Assembly: GCA_021160955.1 (NCBI GenBank)
Contig: JAGHBM010000041.1
Coordinates: 1-7,949, forward strand
Length of the DNA stretch: 7,949 nt
DNA from: Candidatus Aenigmatarchaeota archaeon
Lineage (GTDB): Archaea; Aenigmatarchaeota; Aenigmatarchaeia; PWEA01; JAGHBM01
Direction of reading: 5' to 3'
Shown: in pieces, positions 1 to 5,479 of the stretch
Layout: each line of letters begins with the position of its first letter
How positions within the stretch are numbered: the stretch's first letter is position 1
Notes under the pieces: model-generated
What the model saw: the letters and a program-made list of their open reading frames with translations, nothing else
Database searches by the model: none
Told to the model about the DNA's origin: nothing
Position numbers and translations under genes: made by a program

Positions 1-131
1 GGATAATAATCAAGTCCTTTAAATTTTGGTCTATCTTTCGGTGGGATTGGAGACTGCCAATGTGTAGCAAAAAATACATCTTTTTGTTTTCTTTCCCTTT
101 CGATCTCTTCCTTATATCTTTCTTCGTCCAT
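1..131 (-). CDS. DUF1684 family protein, N-terminal part (cut by window edge)
   Basis: Only the first 43 codons are inside the window; the gene runs off the left edge. The start ATG (complement of 129-131) has a GGTGAT ribosome binding site four bases upstream (136-141), which fixes the start. The visible peptide begins MDEERYKEEIERERKQKD, followed by VFF, then SPIPPKDRPKF and KGLDYYP. A charged N-terminal helix, a K-D-x-F-F step, S-P-[IL]-P-x-x-D-R and F-x-G-L-x-Y-[FY]-P together match the start of DUF1684 proteins as I know them. The family's biochemical role is not established, so I assign none. There is no signal peptide in the visible part, so a cytosolic protein is likely. It is divergent from the exchanger gene and shares its short promoter region. 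Family call fairly sure; function unknown. Confidence 0.75.
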   Translation of the reverse strand, partial: MDEERYKEEIERERKQKDVFFATHWQSPIPPKDRPKFKGLDYY

Positions 132-192
132 AGAAATCACCAAGATAATTATAGATGATGATATATATTTATTAGGAGAGTAAATTTAAAAT
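132..192. promoter_or_regulatory. Divergent promoter between DUF1684 gene and exchanger gene
   Basis: The 61-base gap holds one obvious TATA-like block, ATATATATTTA at 161-171. Its centre lies about 27 bases before the exchanger ATG at 193, the usual archaeal TATA-to-start distance, so that mRNA is probably leaderless. Read on the other strand the same block (TAAATATATAT) would start a transcript near 140, just ahead of the GGTGAT site of the DUF1684 gene. One AT block may therefore serve both directions. This is inferred from spacing only. Confidence 0.5.
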
Positions 193-1158
193 ATGATTCT
201 GCTGAACACTGTGATGTTACTCTTGTGGTCTGTCGTACTTGCCGTGAGCGGGTCTTACCTCGTTAAAGGACTTTCCAAAATGTCGGAAATTCTTGGGTTT
301 GAGGAATTCTCCGTGGGGTTCATCATTATGGCGGTAGCCACAAGCATTCCAGAGATAATGGTCGGAGTATATTCGGCGATGTTAAAGAATTCTGCACTTT
401 CGCTCGGTAATGTTATAGGATCGAACATAGTTGATTTGACTTTGGTTGGCGGTATATTGGTTCTACTGAGTGGAGGAAAAATCAAGATGAAAAGTAAGAC
501 CTCCAGGGAAGATACCTTTTGGGCATCTATGATATCCGTTCTACCTTTGATATTGTTTTTTGCAGAAGGATCCATAACAAGGTTGGATGGGATATTCCTA
601 ATTATCGTATTTGGTCTATACATTAGAAAAAAAATACTCGAATCGAAAAAATTTAGAAAAAGATACGAGGAAAATAAAAAGCAACATAAAAAGAAAGAAA
701 TGGCCAAAACTCTATTTATACTTGCAATAAGTTTGACAACACTTCTCATAAGTTCAAAACTTGTTGTAACATATGCCGAAAATGTCTCGATCGAATTATC
801 GCTTCCTCCAATCCTGATAGGATTGATACTCATAGCCATCGGAACGTCACTTCCAGAACTTGCATTCGGAGTTCAATCGGCAATATCGAAGCATCCCGAA
901 CTAAGTTTGGGAGACCTCACCGGATCGGTCGTCGCAAATTCTACTCTCGTGCTGGGAATAACTGCATTGATATATCCCATATATGCAAATGCAATATTGT
1001 TTTTAACTTCGGGTATGTTCATGTTCATAATAACCTTTTTGTTTTCATCTTTCGTTGAAAGTGGTCATGAGTTGGATTGGAAAGAAGGCCTTTCTCTCGT
1101 ATTCTTGTACATTTTCTTTTTGATATTGGAAGTTTACCTCAATTTTATCCCAGCGTAG
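193..1158 (+). CDS. CaCA-family sodium/calcium (cation) exchanger, YrbG/NCX_Mj type
   Basis: A 321-residue polytopic membrane protein that probably exchanges Ca2+ (or another cation) for Na+ or H+ across the cytoplasmic membrane. Two alpha-repeats are plain: alpha-1 at about 41-90 with ATSIPE (49-54) and GNVIGSN (72-78), and alpha-2 at about 208-258 with GTSLPE (217-222) and GDLTGS (240-245). About ten hydrophobic segments are split by a very basic cytoplasmic loop at 145-171. Length matches the compact prokaryotic exchangers (about 300-320). Candidate ion ligands are T50, S51, E54 and D81 in repeat 1, and T218, S219, E222 and N249 in repeat 2. The Asp/Asn pair looks swapped relative to NCX_Mj (see findings). 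The ATG at 193 has no close ribosome binding site but sits about 27 bases after a TATA block, so it is likely leaderless. The 3' end overlaps the convergent HKD gene by 25 bp. Confidence 0.92.
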   Translation: MILLNTVMLLLWSVVLAVSGSYLVKGLSKMSEILGFEEFSVGFIIMAVATSIPEIMVGVYSAMLKNSALSLGNVIGSNIVDLTLVGGILVLLSGGKIKMKSKTSREDTFWASMISVLPLILFFAEGSITRLDGIFLIIVFGLYIRKKILESKKFRKRYEENKKQHKKKEMAKTLFILAISLTTLLISSKLVVTYAENVSIELSLPPILIGLILIAIGTSLPELAFGVQSAISKHPELSLGDLTGSVVANSTLVLGITALIYPIYANAILFLTSGMFMFIITFLFSSFVESGHELDWKEGLSLVFLYIFFLILEVYLNFIPA

Positions 1159-2348
1159 AGAAGAAAGGCAATACCGCCGAATGAAAGTACGAGCACGACA
1201 AATTTTGGAATTGATCCACCGGTTTGAGAATTGGTGTAATAGTCATGAGTAAAAACATCTGAAAAGAATTCAGGTGCCCCATTACACCGTACTATGACAC
1301 CAACCTCTCGATTCTTCATGATTGAATGTTCATTCCAGTTCACAGAAGATATTAAAACCGAATCCCGTGTCACACCACCTTTTGTATGGAGTTTTAAAAG
1401 TCCGGTAGATTTCTTGTCAAGTACTTTGGCACTGATGTTGTTTTTCTTCAAATAAATCAAAGTATTATAATTGCTGTTAGGTTTGTCCTTCTTCATATTG
1501 TACCAACTCGAGTCCAACAATACCTTTACATCCTTAGACTCGCTTTCGTTGATGACCTTCTCGAGCAATGGATTGGATCCATGATCCCAATTTTTGTATA
1601 TGTAGAACTGCTCTATCCAAATCTTACCTTTGGAACTTTTGATGAAATTCAAAACATTCTCAGTTACGTTTGGTCCGAAGAACACGATCACATTCGCATC
1701 TCTGCAGCATTTCATACCGAATCTTGGTACGTATCTTCCGTGGTTTACTTTTGCAGATGTGAACCTTCTGTCCTTGAAATATTTAGAGGATTTGTCCAAG
1801 TCATCGTAAAATACAGAACTGAAGAATCTTGAAACATTTTCGTCATAAATTAATGCGAACCATCCTCTGTTCCCATACGTTGGATCGGGAGACATCCCCT
1901 CGACACCAAAATTCTCAGTAGAAACCAATGTTATCTTTCCATCGAACACCGCATACTTGGCATGATGATAGTCATAATCGTCATTTTCGTTCAAAAACAC
2001 AGATACATTTTTGGATATGTAAGATATCACGTCTTCCTTTAGACCACCTACGGGAGAGCCTTCCACCATAACGGTTACGTTAACTTCTCTTCTCTTTGCA
2101 TCCAAAAGATCTTCACCAAGAGATGGGTTTGTAAATGAATACGTGGCAATCAATATCGATTTATTGGAACTTTTTATGAGACTTGAAATCTCACGGTAGC
2201 TGTCATCTGGGGAAACGAAAAGACATGCCTTTGAAACGTTGAACTCTCTGGACATTGAAGAATGAGCTGGTTGGGGTAACAAGACCGAAAACAAAAATAA
2301 AATCAAAAGGAGATTAGATAACTTCATACTAAGGTTTGTCTTTTGCAT
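1134..2348 (-). CDS. Secreted, membrane-anchored phospholipase D-like (HKD) protein
   Basis: 404 residues. Residues 1-30 form a signal peptide: a short polar start, a leucine-rich core at 11-25, and a possible A-H-S cleavage site at 28-30. Two HKD domains follow. Motif 1 is H129-x-K131-x4-D136 with S143 and N146 downstream. Motif 2 is H321-x-K323 with S334/S335 and N337, but the acidic residue is D329, one place late, and R328 sits at the canonical spot. The catalytic histidines and lysines are kept, so phosphodiesterase chemistry on a phospholipid or nucleic acid is plausible; the substrate cannot be read from sequence. A C-terminal membrane segment (about 383-400) ends in a short basic tail, so the enzyme should face outward, tethered to the membrane. 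Eight N-x-S/T sequons fit an exported glycoprotein. It lies 15 bp after the 89-residue gene with no promoter between, so the two are likely co-transcribed. A second possible start is Met8 (2327). Confidence 0.88.
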   Translation of the reverse strand: MQKTNLSMKLSNLLLILFLFSVLLPQPAHSSMSREFNVSKACLFVSPDDSYREISSLIKSSNKSILIATYSFTNPSLGEDLLDAKRREVNVTVMVEGSPVGGLKEDVISYISKNVSVFLNENDDYDYHHAKYAVFDGKITLVSTENFGVEGMSPDPTYGNRGWFALIYDENVSRFFSSVFYDDLDKSSKYFKDRRFTSAKVNHGRYVPRFGMKCCRDANVIVFFGPNVTENVLNFIKSSKGKIWIEQFYIYKNWDHGSNPLLEKVINESESKDVKVLLDSSWYNMKKDKPNSNYNTLIYLKKNNISAKVLDKKSTGLLKLHTKGGVTRDSVLISSVNWNEHSIMKNREVGVIVRCNGAPEFFSDVFTHDYYTNSQTGGSIPKFVVLVLSFGGIAFLLYAGIKLR

Positions 2349-2363
2349 CTAATAAAACTTGCC

Positions 2364-2633
2364 TCAGGCATTTCTCTTGTATTTCACATCTATTCCATTG
2401 TTCTTCAGAGTTTTGATGACTTTTATTGAATCTTTCAGGGCTTCAACCATAACCTCATCACTAACACCCTCACGACCGGGAAGCACCAATTTATGGTCGC
2501 CATTCTCAAATACTGGATATATTCTGCTAACAATCCACTTGCTCAAACCCATTTGCCTGGTCTCTTTGACCATGTAAAATTCTACATCGCCATCGACATT
2601 TCTTACGAACTCTTCAATGTTTTCGTACATCAT
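2364..2633 (-). CDS. Small hypothetical protein, 89 residues
   Basis: I do not recognise this protein. It is soluble, with no signal peptide or membrane segment. The N-terminal half looks beta-rich (EFYMVKETRQMG, then IVSRIYPVFENGDHKLVLP). The C-terminal half looks like one long helix (SDEVMVEALKDSIKVIKTLK) ending in a basic VKYKRNA tail. There are two adjacent ATGs (2633 and 2630). The GGTGGTG site at 2638-2644 lies four bases before the first and seven before the second, so the shorter 88-residue form is as likely. A good TATA box lies about 50 bases upstream. The stop is 15 bp before the HKD gene start, so this is probably the first gene of a two-gene operon with it. The coding call rests on the ribosome site, the promoter and the tight spacing. 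Confidence 0.72.
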   Translation of the reverse strand: MMYENIEEFVRNVDGDVEFYMVKETRQMGLSKWIVSRIYPVFENGDHKLVLPGREGVSDEVMVEALKDSIKVIKTLKNNGIDVKYKRNA

Positions 2634-2700
2634 AATACACCACCTAATTTACTACTTATATATAATTACAGCAAAAACCTTTAAATACTTTTAAAAACTC
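2634..2700 (-). promoter_or_regulatory. Promoter and leader of the 89-residue gene / HKD operon
   Basis: Read on the minus strand, GTATTTAAAGG carries a TTTAAA TATA box (2680-2685) with its centre about 50 bases before the start codon. It is followed by TTTTTGCT (2670-2677), a TAATTATATATA tract (2657-2668) and a GGTGGTG ribosome site. Transcription would start near 2656, giving a leader of roughly 25 bases. The same order of elements, at nearly the same spacing, occurs before the gene starting at 5760 (see findings). Confidence 0.6.
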
Positions 2701-2746
2701 CAAATCCCCTTCAAATCTTTTTATTCTACGCTCCTAATTTAAGATT
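2701..2746 (+). promoter_or_regulatory. Probable GINS promoter (leaderless start)
   Basis: A T/A-rich block, CTTTTTATTC (about 2717-2726), is centred roughly 26 bases before the GINS ATG at 2747. No GGTGA-like site is visible before that ATG, which suggests a leaderless mRNA. The palindromic TTTAAA at 2680-2685, preceded by a purine-rich stretch, could also act on the plus strand and would then give a leader of about 37 bases. I cannot choose firmly between the two. Confidence 0.4.
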
Positions 2747-3454
2747 ATGAGTGAAGAAGAAAACGTGATAACCTACGAAACGTTTAGAAAATTTCAGAGA
2801 CTTGAAAGGGAGAGTCAAGAACTCCAAAAACTCCCAGAAGATTTCTACAAGTCTTGCTATGAATGGATAAAGAGAAAGAACGAAATGTACGAGAAAACAA
2901 AGAACACGATGATAATAAAAGAAATAGAGAATGTGATGTCGATAATAAAGGACATTCTGGACAGGAGGGAAAGAAAACTTCTCATGATGGCAATAAGAAT
3001 GGTGAGAAGCAACATACCTCCTAAAAATCTGTTGCCAATGGAAGCCAAACACTTCGATGAGATAGTTAGACATCTAAAAGAAATGAGAGAAAGCATATTG
3101 AATATCATAAAGGGAGGAGAGAGCGAGGCAGATACCGAGGATCGTAAAGAATTGGAAAACCAAGAAACTGAAAAGATACCGCAAGATGAAGAGAGTGTGA
3201 AAATCGAAGAAAAAGAAAATGAAATTGAAACTGACTCAAAAAAAGATAACGAGATTGTACCAAAGCTAAAAATACCAAATGGATTCAAATTGATTAGAAT
3301 ACTCGACGACATCCCGCAGTTCGTCGGTCTGGACGGAAGAACGTATGGACCTCTCAAGAAGGATGACTTGATAACTCTCGAAGATAAGGTAGCAGACCTA
3401 CTGATCTCAAAGAACAAAGCAGAACCGATAGAGGTTGAACAAAATGAAGATTGA
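2747..3454 (+). CDS. gins51: Archaeal GINS subunit, Gins51 (Gins15) type
   Basis: 235 residues. GINS binds MCM helicase and the RecJ/Cdc45-like protein to form the archaeal CMG-like replicative helicase. The helical A domain spans about 1-120; RKFQRLERESQELQKLPEDF and ILDRRERKLLMMAIR (70-84, with the DRRERK turn typical of the family) are its clearest parts. Residues about 122-172 are a charged, low-complexity E/D/K linker. The small beta-rich B domain is at about 174-230, with FVGLDGRTYGPLKKDD (192-207) as its signature. A-then-B order is the Sld5/Psf1-like arrangement, hence Gins51 rather than Gins23. No ribosome site is visible at the ATG, so translation is probably leaderless. The 3' end overlaps the next gene by 11 bp, implying co-transcription. 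In many archaea the primase small-subunit gene lies beside GINS; it is not in this window. Confidence 0.87.
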   Translation: MSEEENVITYETFRKFQRLERESQELQKLPEDFYKSCYEWIKRKNEMYEKTKNTMIIKEIENVMSIIKDILDRRERKLLMMAIRMVRSNIPPKNLLPMEAKHFDEIVRHLKEMRESILNIIKGGESEADTEDRKELENQETEKIPQDEESVKIEEKENEIETDSKKDNEIVPKLKIPNGFKLIRILDDIPQFVGLDGRTYGPLKKDDLITLEDKVADLLISKNKAEPIEVEQNED

Positions 3455-3923
3455 AAAAAAGCTGCATGTAAACAAGATAGAGATATTCGGAAATGGAAAT
3501 CCCCATTACACGATAGATACATTTTGTGGGAAATATCACTCTATGTTTATGTTAGATGAGAATGCAATGATAAGGCATGGGATACAAATCGATCGGAAAA
3601 CAGTCGGTAAACATATTATCTTATCATTGGAATCTGAGGAAATCGATCCAGAGGAATATGAGTTTTTCTCTCCGTATAAAGTTGGTGAGGATGAAGTTCT
3701 CATAGAGGAGATATCAAAGGTAGAGACCATTTCAAGACTAAATCTCTATCCGTCCATAACTGCCCAATACAACGTGGAATATTATTCTAGATTCAGTTCA
3801 CCGAGAAAAGTTGGCAGACTACCATTTTACGAAATAGAGATTCCTCTGACTCAAAAAGAGTATATGGAGATGAAAAATCTCTCGACAAACACTCTTATGA
3901 AAGTCCATTTGAGCCAAAGATAA
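3444..3923 (+). CDS. Unrecognised 159-residue protein, overlapping GINS
   Basis: I do not recognise this family. The start is ATG 3444, served by GAGGTTG (3431-3437) six bases upstream inside the GINS coding end; an in-frame TTG at 3435 is less likely. The 11-bp overlap with GINS means one mRNA and probable translational coupling. The protein is soluble and looks mostly beta: KIEIFGNGNPHYTIDTFCG (11-29), KHIILSLE (56-63), EVLIEEI (84-90) and a C-terminal FYEIEIPLTQKEYMEMK (128-144). There are no membrane segments and no recognised catalytic motif. H21, C28 and H32 lie close together and could bind a metal, but there is only one cysteine. It shows no GINS-like A or B domain that I can see, so calling it Gins23 would be unsupported. 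Its position between replication and ribosomal genes suggests a housekeeping role; that is inference. Confidence 0.78.
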   Translation: MKIEKKLHVNKIEIFGNGNPHYTIDTFCGKYHSMFMLDENAMIRHGIQIDRKTVGKHIILSLESEEIDPEEYEFFSPYKVGEDEVLIEEISKVETISRLNLYPSITAQYNVEYYSRFSSPRKVGRLPFYEIEIPLTQKEYMEMKNLSTNTLMKVHLSQR

Positions 3924-4009
3924 AAGCTTTTAATATTTAAATATCTGAATTCAAAATAATTCAAAAGATCGAAATCTCAAGCTTTCGTCAATTCAATTGG
4001 TGATAATGG
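3924..4009 (+). promoter_or_regulatory. Promoter and leader of the L44e-S27e operon
   Basis: The 12-base palindrome ATATTTAAATAT (3933-3944) holds a TTTAAA TATA box. About 27 bases on, transcription would start near 3965, leaving a leader of about 45 bases that ends in GGTGATAATGG before the ATG at 4010. GGTGAT (3999-4004) is the ribosome site. Another palindrome, AAAAGCTTTT (3922-3931), overlaps the stop of the preceding gene. A weak five-pair hairpin (3970-3974 with 3983-3987) lies in the leader. Confidence 0.6.
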
Positions 4010-4297
4010 ATGAAAATGCCAAAAACCGTTAGAAAATACTGTCCATACTGCAAGAAGTACACGGAACATAAAGTAATCCGGGTCAAGGCAGGTGCAAGGA
4101 ACAGGAGAGCTCTGGCCTGGTCTGAAAGACAGAAAAAACGAAGAACGAAAGGACATGGTGGTAGTGGTAGATTTAGTAAACCTCCCGCACAGAAAAAACC
4201 GACTCAAAAGGTTGATCTCAGATACCAATGTATGGAGTGCAAAAGACAACACATAATTGGAAAAGGATTTAGGGTTAAAAAATTTGAGTTGGAGTGA
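4010..4297 (+). CDS. rpl44e: Large ribosomal subunit protein eL42 (L44e)
   Basis: 95 residues, the usual size. This zinc-ribbon protein of the 50S subunit sits near the E site in archaea and eukaryotes. It starts MKMPKTVRKYCPYCKKYTEH. One half of the zinc ribbon is C11-x2-C14 and the other C74-x2-C77, giving the C-x2-C...C-x2-C pattern. The middle (24-68) is highly basic and rich in K, R and G, as expected for rRNA contact. The GGTGAT site five bases before the ATG at 4010 supports this start; the second Met (4016) is too far from it. The stop TGA overlaps the start region of S27e, so the two are one translational unit. Confidence 0.97.
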   Translation: MKMPKTVRKYCPYCKKYTEHKVIRVKAGARNRRALAWSERQKKRRTKGHGGSGRFSKPPAQKKPTQKVDLRYQCMECKRQHIIGKGFRVKKFELE

Positions 4298-4302
4298 TGA
4301 TT

Positions 4303-4488
4303 ATGGTAGTCAAAGAAAAACCAAGAAGTAAATTCCTGTTGGTCAAATGCAAGAAATGCAACAACGAGCAGATAATATTCAACAAACCAGCCGGAGATGT
4401 TCAATGTCTTGTCTGCGGTGAAGTAATTGCCAAGTCAACCGGTGGAAAGGCTGAGGTACTTGGAGAAATAATAAAAGAGCTGGAATGA
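4303..4488 (+). CDS. rps27e: Small ribosomal subunit protein eS27 (S27e)
   Basis: 61 residues with this start. It is a zinc-ribbon protein of the 30S subunit: C16-x2-C19 and C35-x2-C38, with the family core KPRSKFLLVKCKKC represented here by PRSKFLLVKCKKC at 7-19, then QIIFNKPAGDVQCLVCG (23-39) and TGGKA (46-50). Three in-frame starts cluster here: GTG 4294, ATG 4297 and ATG 4303. I choose 4303 because GGAGTGAT (4291-4298) sits four bases upstream as the ribosome site, and because the family normally begins only a few residues before the PRSKF core. The gap to the L44e stop is five bases. The pair L44e-S27e is a standard archaeal arrangement. Confidence 0.95.
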   Translation: MVVKEKPRSKFLLVKCKKCNNEQIIFNKPAGDVQCLVCGEVIAKSTGGKAEVLGEIIKELE

Positions 4489-4540
4489 ATTTTTCTCATT
4501 ATTCTATTTATAAATTAAACGACTAAATTTAGATGATAGT
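4489..4540 (+). promoter_or_regulatory. T-run terminator and possible promoter between S27e and aIF2-alpha
   Basis: Directly after the S27e stop, ATTTTTCTC (4489-4497) is a T-run of the kind that ends archaeal transcripts. It is followed by CTATTTATAAAT (about 4503-4514), a TATA-like box about 32 bases before the aIF2-alpha ATG at 4541. GATGATAG just ahead of the ATG could act as a weak ribosome site. The initiation-factor gene may therefore have its own promoter, with partial read-through from the ribosomal genes. Confidence 0.5.
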
Positions 4541-5290
4541 ATGGTCAAGAGAAAAGAGAAATATCCTGAAGTTGGGGAGCTCGTCATAGGCACCGTAAAA
4601 GAGGTTAATCCTTATTCTGTATTCATATCTCTGGACGAGTATCCAGGAAGAGTTGGAATGATCCATATCTCAGAGGTTGCAAGGAAATGGGTTAGAGACA
4701 TAAGAAACTGGGCAAAAAAAGGTCAAAAAACTGTATGCCTTGTAATGGATGTCGACAAGGAAAAAGACCACATAACTCTTAGCTGGAAGAGGATATCCGA
4801 TAGAGACAAGAACAACAGACTCCAGAGATGGAAGAGAGACGAAAAGGGAGAAAAACTGTTATCTGATCTCGCAAAAAAGAAGAAGATGAGTTTGGACAAA
4901 GCCTATGAGAAGATAGGTTACGATCTTCAGGAAAATTTTAGAGATATGCTCGAACCATTCGAGCTTGCACTTAGAAAGGGTCCAGAATACCTGGAGAGGA
5001 GAGGACTCTCGAAGAAGTGGGCAGAAGAAATACTAAAAATAGCCAAAGAAAGAATAAAGATAAAAGAGGTTAAGATCACCAAGGAAGTGGAAATAAAATC
5101 CTACGAGCCAGATGGTATAGAGAAGATAAAAAGAGCCTTTAAAGAAATCGTAAAAAAGTACGGTCTTGAGTTCAAATACTTGGCAGCACCAAAATACGCC
5201 CTTTCCATAAGTACAAAAGATCCAAAGGAAGGTGAGAAGATACTCAACAAGGCCGTTGAGGAGATCATGAAAAAATTTGGTGAAAATTGA
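4541..5290 (+). CDS. eif2a: Translation initiation factor aIF2, alpha subunit
   Basis: 249 residues, close to the family's usual 260-275. It is one subunit of heterotrimeric aIF2, which brings initiator Met-tRNA to the small ribosomal subunit. Domain 1 is an S1/OB fold at about 10-85: VGELVIGTVKEVNPYSVFIS, then the GMIHISEVA segment (39-47) and HITLSWKR (77-84). The helical domain 2 spans about 90-170 (DLQENFRDMLEPFE and LRKGPEYLERRG). Domain 3, an alpha/beta fold that contacts the gamma subunit, is at about 175-249 (VEIKSYEPDGIEKIKRAF). The region matching the eukaryotic Ser51 loop is SEVARKWVRDI, with no SRR[RK]IRS phospho-site. The stop TGA is followed at once by the Nop10 ATG, so the two genes are translated from one mRNA. 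Confidence 0.96.
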   Translation: MVKRKEKYPEVGELVIGTVKEVNPYSVFISLDEYPGRVGMIHISEVARKWVRDIRNWAKKGQKTVCLVMDVDKEKDHITLSWKRISDRDKNNRLQRWKRDEKGEKLLSDLAKKKKMSLDKAYEKIGYDLQENFRDMLEPFELALRKGPEYLERRGLSKKWAEEILKIAKERIKIKEVKITKEVEIKSYEPDGIEKIKRAFKEIVKKYGLEFKYLAAPKYALSISTKDPKEGEKILNKAVEEIMKKFGEN

Positions 5291-5479
5291 ATGCACCTCA
5301 TAAAAAAATGCTTTCATTGTGGAATATACACCCTAAAAGACAGATGCCCTATATGCGGAGAAAAGACGAGAACACCTCACCCACCAAAATTCTCGCCAGA
5401 AGACAAATATGGAAAATATAGAAGAATGGCAAAAAAAAGAAAATCGAATGAAATTTTAAATTTCTTAAGATCCCGCTAA
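5291..5479 (+). CDS. nop10: H/ACA ribonucleoprotein core protein Nop10
   Basis: 62 residues, near the usual 55-60. With Cbf5, L7Ae, Gar1 and a guide RNA it forms the H/ACA complex that makes pseudouridine in rRNA. The N-terminal zinc ribbon is C7-x2-C10...C19-x2-C22, including YTLKDRCPICGEKT (13-26). The rest is the extended Cbf5-binding tail, with PHPPKFSPEDKYGKYRR (29-45) the family signature. The final dozen residues are basic. The ATG abuts the aIF2-alpha TGA with no spacer, and the ribosome site would lie within the upstream coding end. The aIF2-alpha-Nop10 order is widely conserved in archaea. Its last four bases overlap the stop of the convergent gene 5476-5760, leaving no room for a terminator between them. 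Confidence 0.96.
   Translation: MHLIKKCFHCGIYTLKDRCPICGEKTRTPHPPKFSPEDKYGKYRRMAKKRKSNEILNFLRSR

Noticed and set aside
150..210. Possible C/D box guide RNA (ATGATGA at about 154-160 and CTGA at about 203-206)
   Set aside because: The second box lies inside the exchanger coding sequence, no C'/D' boxes are visible, and the ATGATGA precedes an evident TATA block. Chance match in AT-rich DNA is more likely.
255..839. Long open frame (194 codons) on the minus strand inside the exchanger gene
   Set aside because: It lies antisense to clear alpha-repeat coding sequence, has low-complexity S/I/F-rich content and no family resemblance. It is a shadow of the plus-strand codon pattern.
3435..3443. TTG start at 3435 for the gene after GINS
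   Set aside because: ATG 3444 has a ribosome site (GAGGTTG) at proper spacing, whereas that site overlaps the TTG itself.
2857..3522. Open frame of 221 codons on the minus strand opposite GINS
   Set aside because: The plus strand codes for a recognisable GINS protein. The antisense product is S/F/L-rich, as expected from the complement of an E/K-rich sequence.
3444..3923. Idea that the unknown gene after GINS51 is the second GINS subunit, Gins23
   Set aside because: I see neither an A-type helical domain nor the small B domain; the sequence looks mostly beta. Position alone is not enough.
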